Positions 31,469 through 43,014 of a DNA stretch of 64,000 bases are shown in pieces. Origin of the DNA: Neoarius graeffei (taxonomy: Eukaryota > Chordata > Actinopteri > Siluriformes > Ariidae); the NCBI RefSeq assembly GCF_027579695.1, contig NC_083577.1, forward strand, positions 29,571,698-29,635,697, read 5' to 3'. Each line of letters opens with the position of its first letter. Positions within the stretch are counted from its first letter, which is position 1. The translations under genes were made by a program, and so were the position numbers. Under the pieces are notes generated by a model, which saw only the letters and a program-made list of their open reading frames with translations, ran no database searches and was not told where the DNA came from.

Positions 31469-32530
31469 TGGGTTGATCACTTCACGCACCCAACCTGTGC
31501 ATTACATAAGGAGCTCCTATCCCTCTACATCACTTCTACTGTCAATCATGACATCATTCTCAGGTACCCCAGTTGCAACTCCATGACCCTCTTATCTCCT
31601 GGCAACAAAAAGAAATTCTCCAATGGTCACCCACCTGCTTCCAGAGTTGCCTCTCTCATCCTCAAGTCCAGATTGCTTCCACCTCTGTTGAGAGTCCTCA
31701 ACCCAACTCTATCAACAACGTGCCTGACTGCTATAGGGACCTTGCTGAGGTTTTCAGCAAGGGGAAGGCCTGTGGGCTATCTCTGCACAGACCTTACGAC
31801 TGCGCCATAGACTTGCTACCCAGTATGTCTCTTCTTTGCAGTCGCATCTATCCCCGTCTCAGAAGGAACATGCTGCCATGGAGGATTACATAGAGGAGGC
31901 TCTCAAACAGGGGTATATCTGCCCATCCAAATCTCCCGCATCAGCTGGTTTCTTTTTTGTCGAGAAACGTGGGGGTGGGCTAAGGCCTTGCATAGATTAT
32001 AGAGGCCTCAATCAGGTCACTGTCAAGTATCCGTATCCTCTACCCTTAGTTCCAGCAGCCCTAGAACAACTACGAACCACCAAGATTTTCATCAAACTTG
32101 ACTTACGCAGTGCTTACAACTTGATCCGGATCAAGAAGAGTGATGAGTGGGAAACGGCATTTAACACCACTGCTGGACACTTCGAGTACCAGGTCATGCC
32201 TTATAGCCCTTCTTCAACTCCCAGCATGTTCCAGTGTTTCATTAATGACATGCTCCGTGACATGCTGGGCAAATATGTCATTGCATACATAGACGACATC
32301 CTCATCTACTCACCAGATTTTTTGCACCACCAGGAACACGTCAGAGCAGTTCTCAGAAGACTTTTGGAGAACAACCGCTCCTTGAAGGCTGAGAAGTGAG
32401 TTCCATCAAAGCAGGATCTCCTTCCTGGGCTAGTTCATCAGCGCCAGCAGAGTCAGCATGGACTTGTCCAAGGTCTCAGCCATAACATCCTGGCCCACAC
32501 CTCACTCCATCAAAGACCTCCAGTGTTTCC
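31469..32530 (+). pseudogene. pol: Reverse transcriptase (5' part) of sushi-ichi-like element
   Basis: Frameshifted pieces lead to a clear RT core at 31836-32399: [38 protein letters not shown], and the active site [17 protein letters not shown] at 32397 follows LKAEK. The thumb/connection begins (ISFLG-like text in another frame) and is cut at 32535 by the solo LTR. Confidence 0.87.
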
Positions 32531-32535
32531 TAGGC

Positions 32536-33211
32536 TGTTAGATTTTAAAGCCATGATTTAAGTTAGTTTATAGTTTTAAGTTAGTTTTATAATTGCAGAG
32601 TGTAATTTAGGATTGTTAAGATGTTAAGACTTTATGAGTTTAATCCTGAATCCTAGGCCTGTGACCTTCCTCCAGTGAAGTAGAGAAGTGCTGGCCTACT
32701 TTGCTAGACTAGACATAAACATGTCTTTGTTTAAAATGGTAAATGCTGAGTTGTTAAGGACATATTCTTGATAAATTGTAAATGCTGAGTTGTTAAGAAC
32801 ATATTCTTGATATGGGATGTTTTGCCTATGATTGTTTTACAATCATATTGAAATGAAATTAAGATGTAATTTGCTGACTTAGCACAAGACTTAGCATATT
32901 TACATACGCACACACATAATACACACACATTTTCACCCTCTACACGCCAAGGACACATACACACACACACATTACACACATTTACGCACATATGTAGACA
33001 ATACATAAACACAGAGAGATAAATCGATGCTATAAAATGTTTCCAAAAATGTTTTCATTTTGACGAGAAAACTGTGAGTAAACCAGCAGTGAAACCGATT
33101 TCTGGTCTTCCTGGTCTGTTTCCTTCGTGGTGTTCCGTCCCAGATACCTGTGGGTGGCACGAAGGCATTGGTCTCGGGAGGTTGACCGTTTTGGCTGGGA
33201 GAACCCTAACA
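32536..33211. mobile_element. Solo LTR, ERV-like, inside sushi RT
   Basis: 676 bp, TGTTAG...CCTAACA, with a perfect 5-bp TSD, TAGGC, at 32531-32535 and 33212-33216. Removing it restores the conserved Phe-Leu-Gly-Phe-Ala-Asn segment. It contains a tandem duplication of about 41 bp (TAAATGCTGAGTTGTTAAG at about 32739 and 32780). No coding region remains; the retroviral assignment rests on LTR style and length only. Confidence 0.78.
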
Positions 33212-33216
33212 TAGGC

Positions 33217-33790
33217 TTTGCAAATTTTTATCACCGCTTCATCCGAAGCTTCAGTAATCTGGCAAGCCCGCTAACCTCACTGCTAAAGAAAGGTCCAAGG
33301 AGCCTTCATTGGAACCCAGAAGCTGAGGAGGCCTTCAACCATCTCAAGCAAGTGTTCACGACAGCCCCAATACTCCAGCATCCGGATCCTGCTAAACCAT
33401 TCACCGTAGAGGTAGACGCTTCCAACACCGGAGTAGGGGCTATCCTGTCCCAATGTTTCAGGGAGAAACAAAAGCTACACCCTCTAAGAAGTTAACCCCA
33501 GCAGAAAGAAATTATGATGGAGGGAACAGAGAGCTACTTGTGATCAAATTGGCTCTGGAGGAGTGGTGGCACTGGCTTGAGGGATTGACACACCCTTTCA
33601 CCATTCTCACTGATCATAAGAATCTTGAGTACTTCAGGAAAGCCAAGATACTGAACCCTTGTAAGGCCAGGTGAGCTCTATTCTTCACACGATTTGATTT
33701 CACCATCTTGTTCCGTCCAGGGTCCAAGAATGTTAAGGCAGACGCTCTATCCAGGGCATTCGGGCCATCCCACCATGAAACTGGTTCTCA
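33217..33790 (+). pseudogene. pol: RT connection and RNase H of sushi-ichi-like element
   Basis: [20 protein letters not shown] is followed by RNase H ([18 protein letters not shown]). A frameshift at about 33470 leads to [20 protein letters not shown] and [11 protein letters not shown], a TGA stop lies at 33672, and the end [12 protein letters not shown] follows. Confidence 0.83.
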
Positions 33791-33959
33791 CCCCATAGTA
33801 CCACTGCAATGTTTTGTGTAGTCAATCACCTGGGAACTGGACAAAGAAATCAACGCATCTCAACACCAAACCCTGCCTGTCAACCTCCCACCTGGTCTTC
33901 TCTATGTGCCAAAACGTCTCTGCAGTAAACTTATCACCTGAACACTTGTGTCTCCCACC

Positions 33960-34472
33960 ACAGGACATACAAACAGCCAATGAACCCACCAGATGCTAAG
34001 GAACAGGTACTGGTGGGAGAACATGTTATCTGAAGTCAACCAGTTCGTTGCCTCCCGCTCCGACTGCAGTCAAGCAAAGGTCCCGAGAGCCCCCCCCCCC
34101 CAGGCAAACTATGCCCATGGTTCCCCAAAGACCATGGTCTCACCTGACTTCATCACGGACCTACCTCCATCTCAAGAAAATCCTACTATAATGGTAACCA
34201 TAGACAGATTTTTCGAAAGCACTGAAACTCATCCCGCTGCCTGGCATCCCCTCAGCCTCCCAAATTGCAGAACTCTTATTCCAGAAGGTCTTCTGGTACT
34301 ATGGTATACCAGAAGACATAGTGAGTGACTGAGGACCTCAATTCATTTCCAAGTTTTGGACAAGCTTCATGGAGAGGTTGGGGTATCTGTGAGCCTCACC
34401 TCCAGTTATCACCCACAATTCAATGGTCAAGTAGAGAGAGCGAACCAGGAAATTGGCTGCTTTCTCAGAAAA
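33960..34472 (+). pseudogene. pol: Integrase N-terminal and core part, sushi-ichi-like
   Basis: It shows RYWWENMLSEVNQFVASRSD (finger end), the core TIMVTIDRF with Asp, and [18 protein letters not shown] with the catalytic Glu. Frame breaks lie between them, so the second Asp region is disrupted. It is cut at about 34479 by the DNA transposon and resumes at 35467. Confidence 0.78.
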
Positions 34473-34479
34473 TATTGCA

Positions 34480-35466
34480 GGCCTAGAAATTCATATATTT
34501 TTTCACCAGCCAGCCAGACTAGTTACCTTCCAAAGTAATTAGCCAAACAGAAAATCAACTAGCCAAAATTTGTTCATGTATGAATTTTACTTCTGTCAAA
34601 AATAACACAAAAGAAAGTAGTTACCATTGTTCATGACTAATGTGCATTTATTTCAAGACCCGAGTATTTTGATAGTGTTGTTAAATACATAAATGAGAAC
34701 AACACAGAGCACCATAATATAATATCAACAAATAATAATATATTGAAAAACTTGGCAACTTGGTGTATGAGTATTGAAAACAAATATACTTACTATCATG
34801 ACTATAGCACCCAAAATATGTCTAACATGCTTTCTGTACTTAACCATTTATGAGAGAGAAAGCATTAGGAGCTTCATATTGACTAGGAATCAACTTGAAA
34901 AAAATTAATTATTCCATAAAAATCATATCGCAGCCAAGGTCTACCCTGCTCCCACGTTTGCTTATAAGTCCTTTGTCGTTTCTCCTTCTTGTAAGTTTTA
35001 TTGGCGACCTTTTTCTCCTCTTCAGACCGAGGTCGCTTTGTCCCCGTCTCTGGCAGTTTCTGTACACCTTTCAGAAAATTCCACATCGCAATGTAGCTTT
35101 GGCAGATGTAGATGTAAACAACAACAAAAACACGTGTTTAAATGGCCGATAACGTGATTACCGCGATATTCAACGAGATGTGTTATATGCATGCGCAGTA
35201 GTGAAAAAACCGACAGCCTGACTCGTACACGATATGATTCGGAATTCTTCAGTATTTTCCGTCCTGCCGATAAACACATCGATTAACACAGACACGGCAC
35301 ACTCTTAATATGTGGCGCCTTTAGTTGACGGTGTGTCTGAATCTTCGCTTCATATATATTTTTTATTTTCAACTAGCCAGCCGGGCTGGCTAGTGACAGG
35401 AATTACCCACCAAATGACAAATTAAGTTGCCTCGGGCGACCGAACCACCATGAATTTCGAGCTGTG
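34480..35466. mobile_element. DNA transposon (hAT-like) inside sushi integrase
   Basis: The ends share GAAATTCAT inverted (GCCTAGAAATTCAT at the left, ATGAATTTCGAGCTG at the right). A TATTGCA duplication lies at 34473-34479 and 35467-35473, and removal restores the integrase text. Subterminal GCCAGCC repeats lie at both ends. No convincing transposase. The superfamily is uncertain because the exact TSD length is ambiguous. Confidence 0.65.
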
Positions 35467-35990
35467 TATTGCATGCGTAACCAGGGGGACTGGGCTTGCT
35501 TCCTGCCCTGGGTTGAATATGCACAAAACTCGCTGAAGAACTCTGCTACCAAACTAACCCCATTTCAGTGCATACTCTGCTACCAACCACCATTGTTCCC
35601 CTGGGATGATGCCCCGAACCAGGTCCAAGCAGTCGATGACTGGTTCAAACATAGCCAGACCATCTGGGAGGAGGTTCATCAACGTCTGGAGGCAGTGTGC
35701 ACCAAGTACAAAGTCATATGCAGACAAGCAAAGAGGAGAGACCCCCAACTTCCAACCAGGAGACAAAGTTTGGGTGGCCACCAGAAACCTAGGGGAAACC
35801 AACACTTGTAAGAAGCTCCAACCCCGATATATCGGCCCATTCAAGATCCTACGCCGAATCAACGAAGTAGCTTACCATCTCGAACCCCCCCACAGCTGAA
35901 TATCACCCACTTTCCACATCTCTCACCTCAAACCCACCATCCCGGGACACCTCGCCAGTAACCCAACAACCCAAGAACACCCCTCACTCA
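35467..35990 (+). pseudogene. pol: Integrase C-terminal part, sushi-ichi-like
   Basis: RNQGDWACFLPWVEYAQNSL continues the integrase. The frame changes near 35730 into FQPGDKVWVATRNL and KLQPRYIGPFKILRRINEVA, the usual GPY/F-like end. A TGA follows at 35897. The text before the chromodomain is cut at 36005 by the LINE. Confidence 0.82.
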
Positions 35991-36114
35991 ACAGTGAGGA
36001 AGACCGGGGGTTTTCAAGATGGCGGCTTGAGGGAAGGTCGTGTAAGGCTGAGCTGGTGCGCTATTTCACTAATTTTATCATTTCTGCCTATAAGCAAGCG
36101 TCTCGCAGACTCGT

Positions 36115-37005
36115 GTGGCTCTGTTTAACACAATGAGCATAAATACCTACTTTTTGAGACAGACTGACAAAAAGAAGGGAAGTAATTCCGAGGAAGCTAC
36201 ACCGCAAGACAGTGCTAGCGAGGACAGCGCGCTAGCTCCTGCACAACGTGAGATGATTTCCGAGATCACGGCTAACATTTCTAAGATCATTGACGACAAG
36301 TTGAGTCCGTTATCGCATTTGTTGCAAGCGCATCGTGAGGAGCTGGACAATCATGGGGAACGCATTACGGAGGTGGAGGGAAGAGTGTCTGCGTTGGAGG
36401 ACATAGTTAACCCAGTGGAGAGTAAAATGAAGGCTCTGGAGCAACAGGTGATGGACTTGAACAAGCGTATTGATGACTTAGAGAATAGAGGAAGAAGGAA
36501 AAATATACACATTATCGGTCTTCCTGAAGGCGCGGAAGGTGACAACCCAATACGTTTCTTTGAATCCTGGCTACCTGATGTCCTGAAGATTGAAACGAAA
36601 GCGGGCCGAATCAAGCTAGAAAGAGCACATCGCGCACTAGTCAACGAGACGTCTAGGTCTACTCTGAGCAATAAACCGCGATCCGTCGTGGTGAGATTTC
36701 ACAACTACCAGGACAAGCAGACTGTGATGAATGCTTTGTGGAACATGGGGGAGAGAAAAGAAGTTTTGAAACATGACGGTGCCACTGTGATGATCTTCCA
36801 AGACTTCTCTGCCGCCGTCCTCCGTAAGCGTAAAGGATTTGACGGGGTGAAGAAACGTCTTAAAGCCATTGGAGCTACCTACAATCAAGTTTTCCCAGCA
36901 TCACTGAAGGTCACCTATCGCGGATCAACAAAAACCTTCAAAGACCCAGCCACTGTGGAGAAATACATCGACTCCATTGACCCAACCAACAGCGACAACT
37001 CCTAA
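36115..37005 (+). CDS. LINE ORF1 protein (L1 transposase_22-like), intact
   Basis: 296 codons, open from ATG 36115 to TAA 37003. An in-frame Met a few codons later (MSINTYFLRQ) is also a plausible start. The acidic N-terminus is followed by a coiled coil (residues ~40-120, heptads around HLLQAHREELDNHGERITEV). Next comes an RRM-like domain opening with RRKNIHIIGLPEGAEGD, and a basic C-terminal domain (KRKGFDGVKKRLKAIGATYN). L1 ORF1 proteins trimerise and bind LINE RNA. No breaks are visible, in contrast to ORF2. Confidence 0.88.
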   Translation: MALFNTMSINTYFLRQTDKKKGSNSEEATPQDSASEDSALAPAQREMISEITANISKIIDDKLSPLSHLLQAHREELDNHGERITEVEGRVSALEDIVNPVESKMKALEQQVMDLNKRIDDLENRGRRKNIHIIGLPEGAEGDNPIRFFESWLPDVLKIETKAGRIKLERAHRALVNETSRSTLSNKPRSVVVRFHNYQDKQTVMNALWNMGERKEVLKHDGATVMIFQDFSAAVLRKRKGFDGVKKRLKAIGATYNQVFPASLKVTYRGSTKTFKDPATVEKYIDSIDPTNSDNS

Positions 37006-37374
37006 TTATGGACGTGTAGTTTCACTCTTTTTTTTTTGTGCTACTTTTCATTGTTGAGGACTGTTTGCGAGATCCGCGCGAGGATGTGAGTATGTTGAAC
37101 TTTACCTTAACTTAGAGCCTATGCTGAGGGCTACATAAAAGCGACACCACACAGCATTTTGAGATTTGTCTTCTGTCGCAAGAGAACCCCTTTGCTCGAC
37201 TCTGCTACGTAAGTAGAGGACAGTATTTAGTTTTAATGCTAGTTTTCTTGGCATTTGTTTGTCTTTTGTTTGTTTGTTATTTGATGTTTAGTACTCGGCT
37301 CCCTTTTTACTTTACTTATGTTATGTGCAGGCAGTATGTGGCTCAGGATAACATTGTGCATTTAATGATTTAAC

Positions 37375-40300
37375 ATGGTTATGTCCTTACTTAAACTATG
37401 CAGCTGGAATGTCAATGGTATTCATACGCCTATTAAACGGCAAAAAGTCCGAACTTATCTTAAAAAGGGGGGGGGGTGCATATTGCATTATTGCAGGAGA
37501 CCCATCTAGACGACACAGAACACTTAAAGCTGCAGCAAGGGGGGTTTGATCAGCTTTTCTATTCCTCTTTTACATCAAGGAGCAGGGGGGTTGTTATTCT
37601 GGTGAAGAAAAACCTGCCATTCAAAGCTGTGCATTGCATTAAGGATAAGAACGGGTGATATATTATTGTTAAAGGGGAATTATATGGGCAGACTATTGCA
37701 ATCCTGAATGTCTATTATCCACCAGGTCACCCTGGTGCATTTCTAGCCATAGCCTTCTCTGAATTAGCGGATCTAAATGTCAGAAATAGTTTTGTGGGAG
37801 GAGATTTTAATTGCCACCTGAACCCCTGTATTGACAAATTTCCTGTGAGTACAACACCTTCTCACCATTCTAAATTCATCAACGGTCTCTGTGAGGATTT
37901 GGATTTTATAGATGTGTGGCGAACTCAACACCCAGTAGACAGGGAATATACTTTCTTTTCAAAAGTCCATAATTGTCACACACGCATAGACTACTTTTTC
38001 ATACCTAAAATTTTGTTACAGTCAATTACATGTAGTTCCATAGGTAGTGCAGTTATATCAGACCATGCTGCTGTTTTTATTCAGTGCCAAATTGGTCACT
38101 TAGCCCCACAGACAAGATATTGGAGGTTTAACCCTTTCATTCTCTCAGACCACAAATTTGTATCCTATTTCTCTGAGGAATTCCAATCCTTTTTATCAAT
38201 AAATTCAGCCTCTACAAATAATCCATCTCTTCTCTGGGAAACATCTAAAGCCTTTGCAAGAGGTCTTATCATATCCTATGTGTCCAGTAGGAGGCGTAGA
38301 CAAGCTGAACAAAGGGAAATTCTAGAATCTAGGCTTAAGGTGGCAGAAAGGGAATATATAGCAAGGCCTTCTCCAACAAGACTTAAAGAAATTTCTGCTC
38401 TGCGATCAGCCTTAGATTCCCTGTTAACAGAGCAAGCTGAAGCAAAAATCAGATTTGCTAAACAGAGATTATATGAGCAGGGTGATAAAGCAGGGAGATA
38501 TTTGGCCTATTTGACAAGGAAAAAATCAGACTCAAAAACAATCTCTTCAATTACAGATGAAATGGGGAAGCAAGTATTTGATCATGTTTCTATAAATAAC
38601 ACATTCAAAAAATTCTATGAAAAACTGTATGGGTCAAATTTACAGCAGGATAGCCCTGGACTAATGGACACTTTCTTCTCCTCTCTGGATTTTCCACAAC
38701 TGACAGATAATCAGAAGTCAAAACTTAATGCACCCATAACTAAAGAGGAAGTAACGATTGCAATTAATGCACTGCCCTCTGGAAAGGCGCCTGGGCCCGA
38801 TGGGTTGAGTAGTGAATTTTATAAAGAATTTCAGGGCCTCTTGATTGAACCACTACTGAATATGCTGACAGACTCATTAGAAAGGGGCATCCTGCCAGCT
38901 TCTTTGAGGGAAGCCAATATTTTGTTAATTTTAAAGAAAGGGAAACAACCAGAGCAATGTGCCTCATATCGACCGATATCTTTATTGAATGTAGATTTAA
39001 AAATTCTGTCTAAAATATTGGCAACGCGACTGGAAGACTTGCTCCCTGTTCTTATCAATGAAGACCAAACGGGTTTCATTAAAGGCCGTAACTCATGTAA
39101 TAACATGCGCAGATTGATGAACACAATTCAGAAGTTTCGTGAACAGTCAACTGAAGGTATAGTCGTCTCTCTGGACGTGCAGAAGGCTTTCGACCGCGTA
39201 GAAATGCCTTTCCTGTTTTATGTTTTAGAAAGATTTGGTCTAGGTTCCAATTTTATCAGTTGGGTTCGTTTGCTTTAAAATAATCCTCTCTCCTCAGTTC
39301 TCACTAATGGATTGCGGTCCCCTAATTTTGCTATTCAAAGAGGCACTAGGCAGGGGTGTCCCTTATCCCCTCTTTTGTTTGCTCTAGTTATTGAGCCTCT
39401 GGCTGAAGCGATCAGGAGGAATCAGGGCATACACGGATTGCCTATAGGTGATAAGCAGCATAAGATAACCCTATATGCCGATGACATTCTGATCTTTATG
39501 ACTGAGCCTGGTATTTCCATTCCTAACGTCCTTGACACTATAGGTAAATTCAGTGCATTTTCAGGGTATAAAATCAATTTTGACAAATCAGAGGCAATGC
39601 CTTTGGGTAGCCTGTTGCACCAACCAAATACCCCATGCCCATTCCCATTTAAGTGGTCCCCATCTGGTTTTATTTATCTAGGAATATACATAACCCCTGA
39701 TTTTGACAAAATGTATAGAGCTAATTTTCCCCCTCTACTTGAACGCATCAGAATGAATCTTGAGAGATGGAATACATTGCCCATCTCTTGGCTTGGACGC
39801 GTGGCCCTCCTGAAAATGAATGTGTTACCCAGACTGCTTTACCCCATTCAGATGATTCCAATTCTCTTATCTCACAAAACCTTAAAAAGCCAGAAGAGTT
39901 GGTTAAGCTCCTTCATATGGGCTAAGAAAAACCCCCGTCTTAGCTTAGCAACTCTATGCCTCCCCTCTTCAGAAGGTGGCCTTGACCTTCCTGACATTAG
40001 GAAATACCAGCTCAGTGCACACCTTCGCTACATCACTGATTGGATGCACAATGATCCTAAGTCCATATGGTTGGATATAAAGAGTTCCATGTCTAAACTA
40101 CCTCTCTCGAATTTGTTATTTATAAAAAAATCCTTGAGCTCTGTGTGTCATAATCCAGTCACTACCCACACCGTTAAGGCCTGGCAGGTAGTTAGAAGGT
40201 TAGAGGGCAGACATAAACTCACTTCTGTGTTTACGCCAATATGTGGCAACATAGATTTTTCACCAGGTGTAACTGACCCTGTCTTTCAAATCTGGAGTAC

Positions 40301-41168
40301 TAAAGGGATCTCCAGGTTACGTGATCTTTTTGTTGGTCCCACGATGATGTCCTTTGATCAGTTGAGAGTTAAGTTTGATATTCCAAAACGGGACTTTTTT
40401 TGTTACCTTCAATTACGCAATTTTATTAAAAAAGATACAACACTTCTCTCTGACCAAAGTAGTTCTTGCATTGAGCGATATGTATTTTTGCTTCAGATGG
40501 GGCATTGCATTGGTTTCTTTTATAGACTTCTTAAGGAATATGTCAATAAAGGTACCTTACATCTTAAGCTGAAATGGGAAAGTGAACTTGGTCTGGAGAT
40601 TACAGATGAGGAATGGGACGAGGCATGGGAAAATGTGAGATCTCTAAGTATCTGTAACAAAGTTAAAGCCATTCAGCTTAAAATCTTACATAGAGCACAT
40701 ATATCCCCCTCTCAACGTCATAAATTTAACAATGCCCTTTCTCCTTATTGCCCCAAGTGTAAAACAGAGATTGGAAGTCTTACTCACTGCTTATGGTCAT
40801 GTCGAAAGATTAAACATTTTTGGAGAATGGTGGAGAATGATGTGAATACGATTCTAGGTACATCACTAGATTTTGACCCACTTTGTATGCTGCTTGGTAT
40901 TTCAAACTGCTTTATCAGCGACAAGTATAAGGGGAAGTTATATAGAATGTTAACTTTTTGTGCTAGAAAATGTATTTTGTTAAATTGGATATCTGATAAC
41001 CCCCCTTCAAGGACACAATGGCATAATGTTATAATACAGTATATATCCTTGGACTATTTGACGTGTAAACTGCATGAGAAGGACAATATCTTCCGCAGAA
41101 TATGGCAACCATTCTTGTCCTTCATAGGAATAAACATTGAAACCATTTTGATAAGAGGATTTATGTAA
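37375..41168 (+). pseudogene. LINE ORF2 (endonuclease-reverse transcriptase), three lesions
   Basis: It starts at ATG 37375, leading into the endonuclease (LKLCSWNVNGIHTPIKRQ). A G-run at about 37466-37474 shifts the frame. From 37476 to 41168 one frame holds everything, broken only by TGA at 37656-37658 and TAA at 39276-39278. Endonuclease motifs are ALLQETHLDD, VGGDFNCHL and SDHAAVF. RT motifs are ALPSGKAPGPDGLSSEFYKE, ASYRPISLLNVDLKILSKIL, VSLDVQKAFDRV, QRGTRQGCPLSPLLFALVIE and the active site LYADDILIF. A Cys-rich C-terminus (CPKCKTEIGSLTHCLWSC) follows. About 1,260 codons in total, normal for the L1/Tx1 group. Confidence 0.92.
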
Positions 41169-41430
41169 AAGATAAGAGGAGTTGTATTTAATCTCCCTTT
41201 TCCTTTCTCTCTTCAATTTTTCAATTTGTATTCAATGTTTAATATTTAATTTCATATTCCCTTTTCTTATTTTTATCATGTTTTATTCCATGCCATCCAA
41301 GAACTAATGGGCCTGCTGTCTGCCTGTATATATGTTTGTATGTTTAAGTATATGTGAGCCGAGTCTTGTTCTGTATGTTTTTGTAAAATTCAATAAAAAA
41401 ATAATGAGTAAAAAAACAGTGAGGAAGACC

Positions 41431-41664
41431 CCATCGACCAGGTACACAAGATCCTAGACTCAAGACGCAGAGGAGGTCAAGTCGAGTACCTGGTAGACTG
41501 GGAGGGGTATGGACGTGAGGACAAAACTGGGTCAAGGCCAAAGACATCCTGGACCCCCTTCTAAAGCAAGAGTTCCATGCCCAGTTTCCCAGCAAACCAG
41601 CACCCAGAGGTAGGGGTCGCCCCAGAAAGGTTTTAGCTCCCGGAGGTAGCTCCTCGGGGGGCTC
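41431..41664 (+). pseudogene. pol: Chromodomain end of sushi-ichi-like integrase
   Basis: After the LINE the frame reads [20 protein letters not shown] then EGYGRED, a chromodomain. Then a frame disturbance (GTCAAGGCCAAAGACATCCT in a neighbouring frame). Chromodomains in such elements target integration to marked chromatin. The domain is followed directly by the 3' LTR. Confidence 0.85.
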
Positions 41665-42077
41665 TGTCAGCAAACCCACTGAAGCTCAACCGACTACAAA
41701 CATGGACTCCCCGAACTACATTTCCCATAACACACAGTGCCCTCTGTCTCCCACCTACAGATTCATAGCTGACTGTCTTTACCTTAATCACCTGTCCCTC
41801 TAAAAAGCTCACCTCACACACACACCTTTGTGAAGTATCATTCTGCCCTCAGTACATATCGAGCCTTGTATTCTTTCTGATTGTTCATTCCATTTCTGAC
41901 CCTCGCAACTTTCCTCTCCTTTCTCGCTCTTTGTCTTTTGCTATGCTACACTCTTTGCCGATCGCCCGACCCTTGCTAGTTTACGGACTCTGCTTTCTGC
42001 TTTCCGATTTGGCTTTGATGACCTTCAGTAAGCTGTCTTCCTCTACGCCTACATCTGTAAGTGCCTGCATTCTCACA
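41665..42077 (+). repeat. 3' LTR of sushi-ichi-like element
   Basis: 413 bp, TGTCAGCAAACC to CATTCTCACA, followed by the TTATA TSD. Confidence 0.93.
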
Positions 42078-42082
42078 TTATA

Positions 42083-42615
42083 ACTTTTCTGACTGAGATC
42101 CAGTTCATCCCACTGATGATTAGAGCATTCTGGGTCTTGTGTCTGAAACTGCAAGATCGACTTTAAATGATTCCAGAAGTGAAAAATTATTTTCAGTTCA
42201 GAAGAGTGAAATTCATAAGTGGATAAATTTGTCCCAAAATTACAGTTAATGCTCAGTGCTTAAACATAAGTAAGTGCCGTGTGCTGTTTCTGATGTAACT
42301 GAGGAGTGTAACAGGTCATAATGTGTCTCTCGAAAACTCCTCCTATTAAGGAAGTGCCAAGTCTGACACGATCGAAATCCTTCATTTACAGCCTGCAGTG
42401 TTCTGCTCTGGTGAGTTGAGATTTATTCTCAATTTACGGAGAAATCTGAGTCTCATTTTCAGAACTGTGAAAGGAAGTGATGATTAACTGAACCTACAAA
42501 GTCATCTATTTAATTTTAAAGAAACCTGAAATCAAGGTGTAATTACTTTTTACATAAGTGACAGTGAAACTCTGAGCATTCGGACGAGAGAGAACAACAA
42601 CAGCAATAAAATAAA
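42083..42615 (+). promoter_or_regulatory. Probable promoter and 5' UTR region of the TRIM gene
   Basis: This is the only non-transposon sequence directly upstream of the TRIM ATG. A possible untranslated first exon ends at about 42411 with a good donor (TGCTCTG then GTGAGTTGAG). The bases before the ATG (AATAAAATAAAATGGC) give an acceptable start context. No TATA box or interferon element is certain. Confidence 0.35.
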
Positions 42616-43014
42616 ATGGCTTCTAAGTTTTCAGAGCAGGATTTGTCCTGTCCTGTGTGCTGTGAAATCTTCAAGGATCCTGTTCTCCTGCACTGCACTC
42701 ACAGTGTGTGTAAAGTGTGTTTGCAGCAGTTCTGGGAGACCAAAGGATCCAGAGAATGTCCTCTTTGTCGGAGGAAGTCATCTATGTATGAGCCTCCCCT
42801 AAACCTGGCCTTAAAGAACCTGTGTGAGACTTTGTTAAAGGAGAGAAGTCAGAGATCTTTATCAGGGTCTGCAACAGTCTGCAGTCTGCACAGTGAGAAA
42901 CTCAAACTCTTCTGTCTGGATCATCAACAGCCGGTGTGTGTGGTGTGTCAGACTTCAAGAAAACACACCAACCATAAATTCTGCCCCATTGATGAGGTAG
43001 TAACAGACTGTAAG
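42616..43014 (+). CDS. TRIM exon 1: RING and B-box
   Basis: 133 codons from ATG 42616 ([19 protein letters not shown]) to ACAGACTGTAAG, then the donor GTAAAT. Phase 0. The open frame continues seven codons into the intron before a stop, so the splice is needed. Confidence 0.93.

Larger units (their letters stand above)
36006..41415 (+). mobile_element. Full-length L1/Tx1-type LINE
   Basis: A 15-bp TSD, ACAGTGAGGAAGACC, lies at 35991-36005 and 41416-41430. The element starts with GGGGG and a TCAAGATGGCGGCTTGAG leader, carries ORF1 and ORF2, and ends with AATAAA at 41392 and an A-rich tail. The 5' end is not truncated. The insertion splits the chromodomain region of the sushi-like element. Confidence 0.93.
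29994..42077 (+). mobile_element. Sushi-ichi-like chromodomain Ty3/gypsy retrotransposon with nested insertions
   Basis: Two 413-bp LTRs are flanked by a perfect 5-bp TSD, TTATA, at 29989-29993 and 42078-42082. Gag resembles the sushi-ichi/PEG10-type capsid. The order is gag-protease-RT-RNase H-integrase-chromodomain, the normal Ty3/gypsy order, in contrast to the Gmr1-like copies. Three later insertions split it: 32536-33211 (solo LTR), 34480-35466 (DNA transposon) and 36006-41415 (LINE). Confidence 0.93.

Noticed and set aside
32731..33012. 93-codon minus-strand frame with Cys/Val runs
   Set aside because: Lies in the solo LTR across a CA-rich stretch; no domain.
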